From Symbiodinium sp. CCMP2592 (Eukaryota; Sar; Dinophyceae; Suessiales; Symbiodiniaceae): DNA of 64,000 nucleotides. The stretch lies in NCBI GenBank assembly GCA_905221615.1, contig CAJNDT010000483.1, positions 1 to 64,000 on the forward strand, read 5' to 3'. The notes below the pieces were generated by a model. It had not been told where the DNA came from and did not search any database. It saw only the letters and a list, made by a program, of their open reading frames with translations. This document shows positions 50,881 through 63,177 of this stretch, piece after piece. The translations under genes were made by a program, and so were the position numbers. The number at the start of each line of letters is the position of its first letter. Position 1 is the stretch's first letter.

Positions 50881-51615
50881 CGTCTTTGCAGCGGAGATGT
50901 TGCGCTTCCGGAAGCATGTCTCGACTAGGGATGAAGATTCGAAACTTGGGGAAGCCAAACAGCAGGACCTTCATGCCTCTGGGGTTTTGACGACGAGACG
51001 GAAAATCTAAGTCTCTGTTAAACTAGCCAGCGCATTGACTGCTGAACCGTGCGACATTCGCTAGACTCAGGCACTGCGCAGGGATGTGTAGCTCCTCTTG
51101 GAATGCATGTGTTTGTTTTTGGAACAACAAGACATGCAATGCATATGCTTTTGATGAAATATACACGTGTTGCGAGGCGCTTTCTCATTTTCCCAACGTT
51201 TCCTGTTGCTATGGACCATGCCCAACTTCTGTTGGCAGGATCGGCCTTCCTTTCTCCGATACTCTTACCCCCCCCCTCATCTTAACTCTGCCTTTCAAGA
51301 CCTTTCCCGATGGATGCTGGTGCATGGATGGACCCCTCGCAGCTACTGACGTCTCTACGCATCTTCAACGGAAACACAGTGAGTTGCGAAGGTTCGGCAA
51401 TGATGCCACTACTCCAGGCACCAGACAGTGTTCCGACACGTCAAGTCGCAGCACGTCATCTGTGAGCCACTCCCACCTTGCGAGAGCTCTGTTTGCCACG
51501 TGCAACAACTCTGGGAGCAAGAGCGTACCACTCTGTAGTTACTGACGCTGGTGCCCAAGGCCACTGCTCGTTGATTCCTTTCGCAGCTTCCTGCAGGTGT
51601 CGGGAAGCGCTTGTC
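50881..51615. other. Host DNA, no confident gene
   Basis: No gene recognised. Short minus-strand stretches between 51300 and 51480 could be exons, with GTCTTGAAAGGCAG-type junctions, but none is firm. Confidence 0.25.
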
Positions 51616-51876
51616 TCAGTCAGAGTCCTTCCCACAAAAGCTGCAGAAACTCTGCACAAACACTGACCGAGCCGGCTTCGAGCGAAGACGCAAAGCCGGA
51701 ACCGGAACCCGGGGCTCGGCTGTCGGCTCCTGCAGCGCTGCGGTGCCTGTCGACTCGGTGACCTGGCCGCAGTCTTCCGGAGTCTTCCCTCCACTCTTTG
51801 ACCAGTCGCCATTCCCCCCCCAGAGGAGCACCAGCAAAAAGACTGCGAAGTGAAACAGGGCACGGGAGGCTCCCAT
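51616..51876 (-). CDS. Possible first exon of a secreted protein
   Basis: From the ATG near 51876 the minus strand encodes a signal peptide-like start (MGASRALFHFAVFLLVLLWG) followed by a polar Pro/Ser/Thr-rich stretch of about 50 residues. A GTTTGTGCAG..TTTCTGCAG region around 51645-51665 could be a splice site. No domain is seen. An overlapping minus-strand frame (51456-51863) is longer but lacks such a start. Confidence 0.3.
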   Translation of the reverse strand: MGASRALFHFAVFLLVLLWGGNGDWSKSGGKTPEDCGQVTESTGTAALQEPTAEPRVPVPALRLRSKPARSVFVQSFCSFCGKDSD

Positions 51877-54800
51877 GATCGAGCTCCAGACCTTCGCTCG
51901 TTTGTCTGTGCAGCTACGATGAGTTGTGCAATCTTGCTCGCGATTGGACATGCATGCTACAGGGCCCTCTGCGCATAAAAGGGCAAGACAACCTGAGCAT
52001 ACCTGAGCAATAGCAATGGCCGAAACTGCCTAAATTTCCTCAGAACCCACCACCGGTGGCACCTCGCGACGCATGCTGGGCGGAACACCGAAGCGTGCAA
52101 GAATCTGCCCGGGTTTGGGATGGACGTAGGGAGAGGGTTTGTAAGCCACTGAATTCAAGATCGGATCTTCAAGTCGAACAGGCGAGGTCTACATTTTTGT
52201 GCTGTCGGTTCTTTGCCCTGTTAGGCTGCACTGCTAGTGCTTTTCCAGGAGGCATCTGAGCAGTAGTCCAGTGTTCACGTGATAGGTCGGAAATTCGCCG
52301 AAGGCCCACTGATGATAGAGTGAACTCTTGAAGGAACCATCCGAAAAACAGCTCCGGGAGTCTGGGAGGCTTTGAAGCCTTTTACTTTGCCCAAAACAAC
52401 CCACGGTCTCCAATTCTCACGCCTGGAGCTCTGCAGGATAGGCCGTACCCTTAGAGACGGCGAAGGCACGCTTCCATGCCCTTCACATTACCACACAGCG
52501 GTGTCCGTCAACGTTGCATCGGCGCCAGGCGCAGTTTACAAGTGCGGAAAAACGCCGTGGCTGATGCAAAGCTTTAACAACGTCGCAGCCCAAGACCTAT
52601 GCATATTTGCGTTTTGTTAAATGCGCTCCGCTGGACGGCCCTTATAAACCCCCTTTGGAGCTCTTCAAATGCTGAAACGCTGGCACCGCTGGCACCGCTG
52701 GCAGCCCGGCCAGAAGCTGCGTGGCCAAGCGCCGACGCCGTGCTTCGAGGCGAGGCCCGGCCTCCTCCGGTGTGGGGATTGTAGATATACGGATATACGG
52801 CTTCAAGGTTTCCAGGCTTTGAAAGCTTCAGGGCGTCAATTGTGTCTGTTCATCGCCCCTTTTACCCAACCTCAAGGCTTTAGGTTGAGGCTCGTTGGGC
52901 GTTTAAGTCTGAGGTTTTCGTTTTACAACCCGTTCCTCTGCGCGAAAGGCTTCGGGATTCAAGGTGTCCGGGTTTAGCCTGCTCGGAGGGCGCATGACGG
53001 CCAAATCCTTTGATGTCCCCACAAACCCCAGGAGAGCCCAAGACTCGCGTGATTCAGAACTTGTTAAGTGATATTGTTGGGCCTGAATGAGCAGCCTTAC
53101 ACAGTTTGAGGCTTACTGCTCAATTAAAGGGCGCGAAACCCGAATACGTATGCAATCCAGTAGTTAAGGATTGAAAAATGCATGCAGATACTCATGTATG
53201 CAGGCAATAATCATGCATGTATACAAATCAGAATACACTAAGCCGTATGAGAAGTATGTTTGGGCGTCTCTGAATTCACAAGACATCCCCTGGGGGTGGA
53301 TTCGGCCCTCTGGGCCCTTTGCACGTTGCCTCGAGGTTGAAGCCACGCAGAGACGGCTCCAGGCGGGCCGTGGCCTCTGAAACTCGAAAAGAACTTAATG
53401 GGATCTTTGGAGCTTATAAGGGTTCCATGGCTCTCAGCATCACTCGTCTCCATGGCTCTTCCAAGTGTCTAGAACCAGCTGAGTTAAAGGTGTTTAGGGC
53501 ACACGGGTCTTGAAGACTCGGGATAACCAATTCCTGAGATCCGCCGGAACCCTGAAAAGCGGCCGGCACGATGCTCTGGGTGTGTGGCGGCGCTGTCAGC
53601 AGGATCTGGGACCTGGTCGGCAAAAGGGGGTCGTGGCCGATTTGGGAGGCCATAGGTTTGACTCATAACCTAAGATCCACAGCAAAAACCCCTGTGCACT
53701 CCTTGGGCATCCGAGGCCCAGGCCCCGAGGTGCGCATGGCCAGGGGCCAGCTCGGCAAACCGGAGCCGCAGTGCGTCGAGTGCGGGCACGCTGTCAAGGG
53801 ATGGTGCACTTTTTTGGGCTTGGTGTGAGTCGGGGCTCTGCAGGGCTTTACAATTTGAGAGTAGAGTACGTTATATGGCTTCATGTAGGATTGCTATTTC
53901 GGGCCTCACGTAGTATGTACGTATAATCTTTTGAGCTTGAGCGGTTGTCGAGTTCTCAACCCCGGCGACCCGAGCTCCCACCTCAGCTGCACGCCTGCGG
54001 GCCCAGACCGCATGTGCACAAGCTGGGGAGTTGAAAGGCTCTGGCCGTCGAGGCTCATGGCTCATGGCTTACTTCAGGCTTTTGTTGGGCGGCAGTGGTG
54101 GGGCGCTTCAACTCTTCCGTGATCTTCCGTGTTTTAGTGAGCAGGTTCTCAGTCATGTGTCCACATGGCAACCGCAGTCACACAGCGCCTAGCGCCGTGC
54201 CCTCGGCACCTGTCATCACGGAACAGACTTATCGAGCAGAAGAGCATCCAAGCTCTTTGGAACGGAGAGTGACTTTGGAACGATCGTGTCCGGGGGCGCT
54301 GCGCTTCGGCAGGCGAGAGGCATGGCTGAAGGTCCTGCGACACGAAAAAAAACAAAGGAGCATACGAGCAGCACTGGCGTCCTTTCGAATATCTGCAAAC
54401 ACTGCACTCAGGAGATGTGCTTCAATCTGGCTTGTCATTCACACGAAGCTGCACAACGAATTCATCCCCAGATTATACCCACATGGCATCGGGGACGTTC
54501 GGCGAGATATTTCGTGTCAACTCTACGACACAATCCCCTGACCCTCAAAGTAGCAGAGTTTCCACCTGAGATCGCGTGTGATCCTGAGCTGGGCCGCAGC
54601 GTGATCTTTTCAATACTTCTGACATGCAGCACTTGGATTTTCGGGCTTAGGGCACATGGATATACAGATAAGATCAGATAAGCAGGGTAGATGGAATTGA
54701 ATTGCAGGCTTCTCAACTCGATAGCGATGTCCCGCGCGAATACCCAAACTTTCAATTCCACACTCTCCCAGAAGCCCAGTCACGCATGTGAGAAGGCGCT

Positions 54801-56914
54801 ATACATCGCTGCAAGGCAAGTTAGATTAACAGGAACAGGTCGGCTTCTACGGTTCACTGACTCAGTTTCAAGTCTGTCCAAGTCCGGAAAGGGCTCAGCT
54901 TGTACAGGGCCGCCAAGTCCACAATGTGGCGGGTGCTCACCTGCAGCGGAAGGATGCCACGCAGGCCACAAGATCGCCGCGAGGTCCAACTGGAGTTATT
55001 ATGGACTCTGGATTCGGGAGCAACGTTGCCGGCACGTTTGGCACGATGTGACACGGTAAGTAGGCAATGACACTGACAACCAAAAAGCCTCTTCGTCGTC
55101 ACGCCGGCCACCTACGCTGGCCGACCTCAAGGATCGTGGTTGAACTTGGCTTGAACCCGACATCTCTGGAATGGATACTTGCCAAGAATCGATGCGCTAC
55201 GGATTTACGGGTTGGGCATCGCAGTTTGTGCGTCGTGTCCGCTCCCTGCGACTTCAGGGTCCGGACCGTGGTGAAGTCGAACACGCCCGATTTGTGGACC
55301 TCATCACACGGGAATCCAATTTGGCCACTACATCGATTCTGCAGCACTTCAAAGTCAATCATGATATTCGAAGGGTGGGCTGCCCTTCCAGTCTGTGACC
55401 TGTCCGATCTGGTATATCACTGTGTCAAGGGAACTTGTGTGCCTGGGCGAAGCGTTGATGCTCTGGCGGCGCCGAAGGAAAGCCTGGCGCTGATCCTGGC
55501 AAGGCCGCGCCCACTCAAACGTTCTACGAACAACCAACAACATCAACAGATCTCTTGTACTGCCTGGCGCTGCACCGGCAGCCGCGGCGCGGAGGACGAA
55601 CCCAACACCAACACACCCTCCGTGATGAATCCAAAACAAAGACATTCTCTCATTCCTCAGATTCCTCAGCGAAGAAGACAACCGCCCAACCAAGGCTGGC
55701 CTTTGCCAAGCCGTTGAGCCTGGAAGTCAGTACGTCTGCCCAGGTCCTCTCACAAAAAACCAGGTGCCAAAATGCTTCCGAAAAAAAGGGCTTAGGGTTC
55801 GGCGTCCTCTCCGAAAGGAAATGCCGGGACAGTGCCACTTGCAACTTCACAACCCCCTGTCCTTCGTGCAAAGGCAATCGCCTTGGGGAATTGCGGGGGG
55901 TCCGGCCAATGAGGTTCGGGGTGGTTGTGCTTGTCAACTCCACAAAGTGTCATTCACCCAAAACTCAAAACACTGATGTTTGGGAGCTTTAGCTGGGAAG
56001 TGCGTTTTCGACGCAAGAGCCGCAAGTCCGCAATCGATGCTGGCCCAAGCAGGTGACAGTCAGCCATTGCTGATGCCGAGCCATGCCCGGTGCCCTTAAA
56101 ACTTAATCGTTAAGGCTCTATTGTCAACAGGATCACCATTTAATCATGGGGTTGTGGGTCCTTGCATGCAGGCTCAATGCACTCGGATGCTTACGGCTTC
56201 AGGTCGTAGGACAAGTTCTGCTTGGGTGACCCTGTGCATGTGCTAGGCAGCGGCACCCTCCAGGATGGGCGGGACAGAAAAGAATGGCAGGATGCGACCG
56301 TCTCGCTCTTTGAGCCCTGGCAGCACGAAAGAACCTCGAAGCCACAAACTGCCGATACTCCTGGTCCTAGTCCGGGGCCACTCAGCTCAGGCATCAGTTG
56401 ATCACCATGCTTTCGATCTTATCCATGTGGAAGCTCCCTTGTCGCAAGACCTCCTGGACAGTGCTGAAGGGCAGTGCCTTGGATCCCTTAGCTTAAGTCC
56501 CGAGTATCCCCAGCAATGCTCTCCACCCCCAAACCCACCGTTCTGCTGAAGACTTGCGAGTCCAGAAAAAAAAAAAACAAAACCATAACCCTGAACTCCC
56601 CATTGAAGACTCGGACCCTAAGCCAGGCTTGTCATTGAAAGCCCCTCCTTGGAGCGCTCGCCCTGTCCTCAGTTCGACCGTGGCTGTCGATTTCATTGCA
56701 GGCTCTCGGTTCACAGTTTCACAGATTTATTTCAAGGGTCTTTAGAGGTTCAGGGTCTTAGGGTTCGGCGACCCAGTTGTGCGAAAAATGGTTTGGGTCA
56801 GCGCCCCTAGGATTAAGAATGATCCGAGTGCTAGAGGCCCCTTATCTTCAGAAGCACGCATGGCTTTTTTATCACCCCAGAAGCTGGGATGCTTTGTGTT
56901 CAACCTCGCTCCCT
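51877..56914. other. Host DNA, one possible unrecognised exon
   Basis: No gene can be named over these 5 kb. A minus-strand stretch at about 55135-55385 (HPSNIMIDFEVLQNRC..GQIGFPCDEVH..) looks like real protein of unknown family, with possible companion exons at about 54880-55050. Elsewhere there are short frames and degenerate TTTAGGG-like words (near 52880-52980). Confidence 0.3.
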
Positions 56915-59900
56915 TCATGAATCGCAGCTGCAGGTTCGATCCAGGACCCGGCTGCGCTCTCGGAAGAAGCTCTCCTTCCAGTCGTCGTAGATCTGCGCGA
57001 GTTTCAGAAAGTCGAGGACTCATTATCACCCTCTGTTCCTTGTCATAAAGATCCTCAGATGAGGTGTCCCTAACTCCCAGAACTAAGAACCCCTTCGTGG
57101 GTGCACGAGCGAAAGCGGCACGATTGCAAAGCTTTCGGGGTTTCGGAAGGATCCGCACTCCCGGCCTCCTGGAGTCCAGCAACATAACGAGCATGAAGCC
57201 TGGGCTTCGGGTTTTGGGATGTGGGTCTGGTGCTATCAAGTCTTTTCAGGGCTTCCTGCACCGTCTGTGAAGCTGCAGGTCTTGTTTTAAGGCTTGGCGC
57301 CCAGGGTTTTGGATTCAGGGTTTAGGGGTTCATGGAGTCGGGTCTTTGGAGTTGGAGCTGGCTTCAACGAGTCTCCCAGACTAGAGCTCTCAAGTCATGC
57401 TCGCCCCCTCCTCCCAATCGTCGCCCTTGCCTGGAGAAAACAATCTCAATTCGGATAAGCCACTCATCTATCTGCTCCTGGCATCGGAAAGGGCTGGTTC
57501 CGTGGGTTTGAAAGCCTTCTGGCCTCAACACTTCATCGACTTCGGTCCGCTAACAGACGGATTGAAGAACGATTGGTTGGTGCTTTACTTTGCTTCATCG
57601 GCGATTCAGACTCTTGCTAGGGATGGCCGAAGCCACCTTGATCGTCAGGGCTCCAGAGCATTTATCCAATTCCCTATCAATACACGGCTTCAGTGGTCCT
57701 CCGCATTCTGGCAACATCGAAAACACATCAAGCCATAACCCTGAACGTGTGCCTGAGTCGGCTTGGGCACCGGAGCATCCACGTGAATGGGCTTGCCGAC
57801 CACAGACTGGACCTGATCTGAGCTTTTCAGGAGGAATTGCGGTACTTTCCGAAGCTACTCCGATTGACGGAGCTGCCGTCACCCTCATCATGGATCTTCT
57901 CTACTCCCCTCAAAAACTCCTTTCATGAATTGGACTCGCGTTGACCCACGATCAGTACACCCCCACGGCAGGCCGAGCGAGCCTCCGTTTCGCTTTGTTC
58001 TTAAATATGACGGGGTGTGCGCCCACGAAAAACCAACGACCCTCGAATAAACGAAGCAAAACATTGCTCTCACAAGCCATGCCGGATCCGTAAATACCAT
58101 GATGCGAACTAGATAATAGACGTTCACATGCCCACCAACCGGGGCTGGAGGGTGTTTGAGATCCTCCATGGCACACCTGGGTAGGACTGAAGCATGTCTA
58201 AGCCCACTGGGTGGGGCTGAAGGAGTTTTGAAAATTTTCCAGGTGCCATGGGGCTGAAGGATTTAAATTGAGATCCGTCAAGGCCCTCCGCAGGTCAGAA
58301 CCTTTGACTTGATGATGCTCGATAGCTTGCACATGTTAGACATGCCCGCGAACGAAATCCTCGTCTTGATGATGCTGCAACGTTCGTTCTTTCATAGGGA
58401 CTTAGGGATGTAGGGGGAGGGGGGGTAGGGGGCCTTAATGCCCATAATGAGGACTAATAAGGCCTATTTAATGAAATATAGTCTCCTACCCCCCTCCCCC
58501 CTACCCCCCTAAGGGTCCCTATGATTCTTCTACCTTTCGACAGCCTGCGCCCCGACATCCCCCGCATTCCCACAACTTGCTTTGTCCCTCCGATGAAAGT
58601 GAATCTCGATGAATCTCGGTTTCTCGCAAAGAAGCTCCCCATGTGCTGCTAAGCAGGTGGGTGAAGCCTTGGCCTTCTTTCACCGCCCATTTCGTTGCAG
58701 TTCGGGTCCGGGAGGAATTGGATGGCTCTGCTTGAGACAGGGGATTATTCATCAGGGACGCTAAAGACAGCAGAAGCGCTGTCAGACTGAGCCCAGAGCT
58801 GGCATCCGCAAGGGCATGACGCCTCTGTTCATGCCGAAGACGCGGTGGAGCACCCCACCTCCGCGAGCCCCAATCAAGTCAGTGCTTGCTGGGCATGAAA
58901 GTTTGAAGCTTTTACTGGAATGGCCATTTGCACCCCGAATGTTACAGCACCACAAAACTTGATACGGTAATACAAGCGCAACCAGCCCAGCCTGATCCCT
59001 GAGAAATCACTGCCGGGCGAACCTGTCAGGGCACGCCCGAAGAAGAAAGGGATGGCGAAGCCTGGGAGCATGAGGAAACGCGGTAGTTGCATAATCGGCC
59101 TGGCCTTGATGATGGCCTGGATGGGTCACTACTTGTGGTAGCAGTTGTTGCTGTTGCTGTGAACATTGTTGTTGCTACTGGTAGGATTCAACAACCTCCC
59201 CCGAATTGCGCAGTCAGCACCTGTCATGGATTTCCGAAGGAAGCAACCCCAGGAATGCGGGCAGGCTCAAGTTTCGGGATGAGAGCCTTGTCCTGGCTTG
59301 ACCCGGGACTTGCCAAGATTGTGTCGACGAAATCAAAGCCGTTCACGGCGGGTTATCCGCCGCGGGATGCACAGGCAGTTCGAAAGCTCCCCCGCGGCTG
59401 TGGTGTGTCGTCGCTTCACATACGTCGGACAGCCACTAAAGTAAATTCTAAACCTTAAGCTCGGATTCTGAAGGGTTTTGGCACTTATATATCTGGGTCC
59501 TCAAAGTCTTCGGGTTTCAGGTTTAGCAGTCTAGCGTTGAGGCATTTTGGAGTCGTGTAGAGATGAAGAGGGCTTTACTGTCCACGGTTGATCCTGCATC
59601 GGATGTGGCCATGGAGTGCCACCGAAAGTCTGTGCCAACTTACGCAATGCACTTTACGGTATAGTAATATCATAGATAGAGAGTATCTATAGTCAATAGT
59701 CTGGATTCCTTCCAGTGCTAGCTTAAAATCAACATTTTCCAAGAACCTCACTAGACGTTCAGAACTTCACAGCAGTTTGGGTGCCCGACCTAGCTGCTTC
59801 TGCAGCCTCAGCTGGAGCCTGGTCGGGTCTGGCGTAGCTTCCGATCCCGTGAGACCCTACCACACAGAACTCTAAGCCCCAAGATCCCAAAGCGTCAGTA

Positions 59901-62290
59901 GCCCAACAACCTGACAGCCCTAAGCTCTCCGCAACCTTATATTCGCGATCTACGCCCCATAGGCTCGCGGCTCGCACTTCGCACGGTTTCGTCTGGAGTT
60001 CGGGAGCTGTCAGGGCTTCAAGCCCAACTCTTCCTGCGCCTCCTTCTTCAAGCTCCCACTGACATCTTGAAGGGGCTCCACATACGGGTTTATGGTAAGG
60101 GGTGCAGAAGGATCTCTGGGGGGAACTTCCAATTGATGCAAGGAATCAATTCGAAACACCAGGTTCTGAAAACGAAGGGCTTTTCAGGACGTATACAAGC
60201 GGATGAATTGGCAAATAACGCCTCTGCCTTTTGGTTGCATCTCAATTGCAAGAGCCCTGTCTCCCTCCCGCCGTGCCTGCGAAATCGGCTGGAGGCATAG
60301 ACGCCAAAAAGGTCCGTCTCACCAAAGGAGTAGACCTTCAAACTCCCCAAAGTGTGAGGATCAGGAATGTCAGAACACCAGGCCAATGAGTCCGACCACT
60401 AAATCTGGTCACCCCCGCAGGGTTGACAGGACCCAACATCCACAAAGCCCGCAACAGCTTCTGAGACGAAATCACAAAAAACACCCAGACTTCGAGACTT
60501 CGCAAGGCCGAACCGTCCCGGAAGCTTCGCAGAAGCTTCTTCGTCTCTTACCCCAAAAAGGTAAGCCCCTCACCGGAACCAGGGAGGCCCCCTTCTGCAG
60601 CGCCAGCTTCACGAAGCCCTGCCCAGGGCTCTCGCTCTTTGCTCGGCTCTGAGCCTTCCTCGCCTTCCTCGCCGCGGCGCCTTGCGGTTGCCCAGGATCA
60701 GCTTGTTGGTGCCCGGCGCCGTCTCGAGAGACTCCCGTGCGCCTTGCCCCCCACACCACAAGCTGAGCACAGCTTGCAGACCAGGCTGAGTGAAGAGCAA
60801 AGTCCAACATGGGCAGAGGGCCTCCAATGACGATCATCACCGATGCACCCGGCCCGCGTGCCAGGTTGCCTCCGGAACGGAAAAGGTCGGGGAGAGGCTG
60901 CGCGAGAAGATCTGCAAAAGTGGGAGAAGTGGATAGCATCTCTCGTGTGACTCCGGTGGTCCGCCTTCGATGGATTTGCGGCTAACGTCGTTCACCTCGC
61001 CGAAGGCAATAATTAGGCTAACATGTGTGGGGACCTCATCTTTCCAAGTCAAACCCCTCAAGCCCCTAAACCCTGGAAGCCTCTCTCCAAACGATCGCTG
61101 CTTGTGCTGAACCCATAAAAGAAACCTCCACATGATGCGGAGCAGCCAAGGCACCCCCATGCCCAAGAGGTATTCCCGGAACACTGGTATCCTGCAGGCT
61201 TTAGAGCCTTTTGAAGCTCAGCTCCGAACGTCTGGGACACATGCTCTAGTTCTGACTCCTCAGAGCCAGGCATGACCTCTCCTACAAAGCGGTGCGTTCT
61301 GCAGCCAAGTGATGAATTCGGGAGCCCCTGTCGGGCGCTTGAAGAAGCCCTGAGATCCATCCTGCAGAAATCAGGAAGCCCTTTGCTCGCGCAAGCTCAT
61401 CAAGCTCATCCTAACTCCTGAAGCGTTACTCGAAACATCTCGAAACCCTTAGGACTAAACCCCAAGCCCCAAACAACTACTACTACTAGATAACTACTAC
61501 TTAGCTGCTTAGCTTCTCCTGAAGTTCAAGCCCAGCGTGAGGAGTCGGAGGTCGATCCCCGGGAAGAGCGCTGAGAAGTCCGTCGCCTCTCGGAGCCCGG
61601 GCTTTTCGAAAAAGCAGGCCGAAGGGTACTTTAGGGGGGGGTCCTTGCAAGAACTCATAATTTTCGGTATGCTAATTTGATTTGGTTTTGGGGTTGGCAG
61701 GGGGGTCCGAAGAAAGGCCTCCGTGGCGAAGTTGCACAAGGCCCCCATGCTGATCACCTCGAATCTCTGGGTCGGAAAGGTACTGAGCCCCAAGAGCTTT
61801 AGGTTAGAACCCGGCGAAGCCCCTTCTTCGGTCTTCTGGGGGACATGCGCCTCTACTCTGCTCTTTGGGCTCTACTCTGCAGCTCTCGCCATGGGCCACA
61901 AACCACGAAGTCTGGTCGGTGTGCTACCTTTTTTAATGGGATTGGACAACTGCCCCCGTGGATTTCGAAGCTTCCTTATAGCGGTCGGATCTGCTCGCAG
62001 GAGCCCCAAGCACACAAAGAGCTCAACACTGATGACTTGACGGCAGCTGCGTCGCCCCATGCGGATGGTAACCGAAAATGTAGTTGCGCTTCCTCAGCAC
62101 GTTGTAAGGCTTTCCATGAGCTTTGGGGACAGGGTGCCAAACCAGCACCAAGGAACACAACTTTGTTTGGTCGGGTTTTGGGAAGGCCTTCAGAACAACA
62201 GAGTCATAGCTACGCCGCCACGCTGCAGTGGCTTCTGACACTTCCTGATCCCAGCACCGGCTGAATACTTCCCAGTGTCGGGTCAAGCTT
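56915..62290 (-). CDS. DGAT2: DGAT2-family acyltransferase gene, at least 14 exons, 5' end open
   Basis: Exon pieces in order match diacylglycerol acyltransferase type 2, the endoplasmic-reticulum enzyme that makes storage triacylglycerol. They are NYIFGYHPHG (ends 62056; HPHG is the active-site motif), VISMGALCNFATE (61719-61757), LFPGIDLRLLTLGLNF (61519-61586), VFREYLLGMG (61155-61191), NDVSRKSIE (60965-60995), GASVMIVIGG (60823-60911), TAPGTNKLILGNRK (60681-60742), GFVKLALQKGASLVP (60574-60618), VYSFGETDLFG (from 60335), GFAIPFFFGRALTG (59023-59061), SVVGKPIHV (57741-57812), HARYVAGLQ (ends 57169) and a last exon stopping at 56915. Junctions are in phase with GC-AG, GA-AG and GT-AG introns. 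Exons between 60300 and 57812 are incompletely resolved. The first exon or exons lie above 62240. Confidence 0.82.
58393..58523. repeat. G-rich/C-rich inverted repeat inside a DGAT2 intron
   Basis: CATAGGGACTTAGGG plus a G-rich arm (58393-58435) is mirrored by a C-rich arm ending CCCTAAGGGTCCCTATG (58480-58523). An inner GGCCTTA/TAAGGCC pair is also present. It could be a small MITE-like element or a G-quadruplex-forming hairpin. Confidence 0.65.
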
Positions 62291-62819
62291 AGCCGTGCGC
62301 GTCAAGGACATCGGAAAATACGCCTTGAAACAGATGGCATGTTTGCCACAGGCTTGGGCTCCACTGTACCCTGATGCATGCTTGCGATTATCTTGCAGTC
62401 GATCGATGAAAGAACTGACTCCGTTTGGCTACGCAGCTGTCCTGAGTCTAGTCGAGAAGAAAGCTTGCACCTTGAATATAATTTCGGGCAGTCGCTCGGG
62501 TGATTCCTGACTGCATCCAAAACAGAGCCGAACTATGAGATCTGCTTTCAGTCGACCTATTGATCGGTGTAGAACAGAAGATGCTCGAACATGGCTTCCG
62601 ATGTCCTACAGCTGAACTGCCAAAACGATGCACTCGACGACTACTGCGCAGATACACCCTGGTAAGATTTGCAGGAGACGTGACTGACGTGACAGAATCT
62701 AAACAAAGAAAAGCGTCTGCGAAGTGTTTCCAGAACAAGCGCTTCCGCAGGGACGGGAGGAAGCGGCCGCCTGAGGGGACTGTTGAAAAGTTTTGCTGCC
62801 CCGATGTATTCAGGGGTCA
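62291..62819. other. Host DNA upstream of the DGAT2-like gene
   Basis: No exon identified. The 5' exon or exons of the acyltransferase may lie here. Confidence 0.3.
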
Positions 62820-63177
62820 TCACCGGGATCCGACACCCACGATCTTTGCTGCGCCTCGCAGTGGCGCGTCGTCCATCAGCATGTACCATGCCACATAAAG
62901 TCCTGGGCTGAAGGCTGAAGATTCGTCTTGGAAGACGGTGCCGAAACCCTCGATTTGCGTTGGTGAAAACGTCTTCAAACTCGCAAAGCATGCTTTCCAG
63001 AAGCGATTCTCCATAATTCTCAGCAAGCAAAGAATGTGAAACCCCAATGCCACCCGAGTGCACACCCATGAGTCCTGAATTAATAAGAACGCCTGACAAG
63101 ACTGCAGCGGTTGCGGCGGAAACCTGGGAGTCTCTAAGCTTGTCCGTAACTGCGCAAGCGATTGCAAGTTCCGCATC
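62820..63177 (-). CDS. Possible two-exon fragment of an unrecognised gene
   Basis: Two minus-strand stretches look like real protein. The first, about 63177-62945, includes SGVLINSGLMGVHSGGIG and SLLESMLCEFEDVFTNAN. The second, about 62940-62820, includes GTVFQDESSAFSPGLYVAWY and ends at a TGA near 62818. They are in different frames, so a short intron near 62945 would be needed. I recognise no family. It could be a gene upstream of DGAT2 on the same strand. Confidence 0.3.

Noticed and set aside
55067-55717. A 216-codon plus-strand frame
   Set aside because: The minus strand in this stretch looks more protein-like (HPSNIMIDFEVLQNRC region), so the plus frame is probably its shadow.
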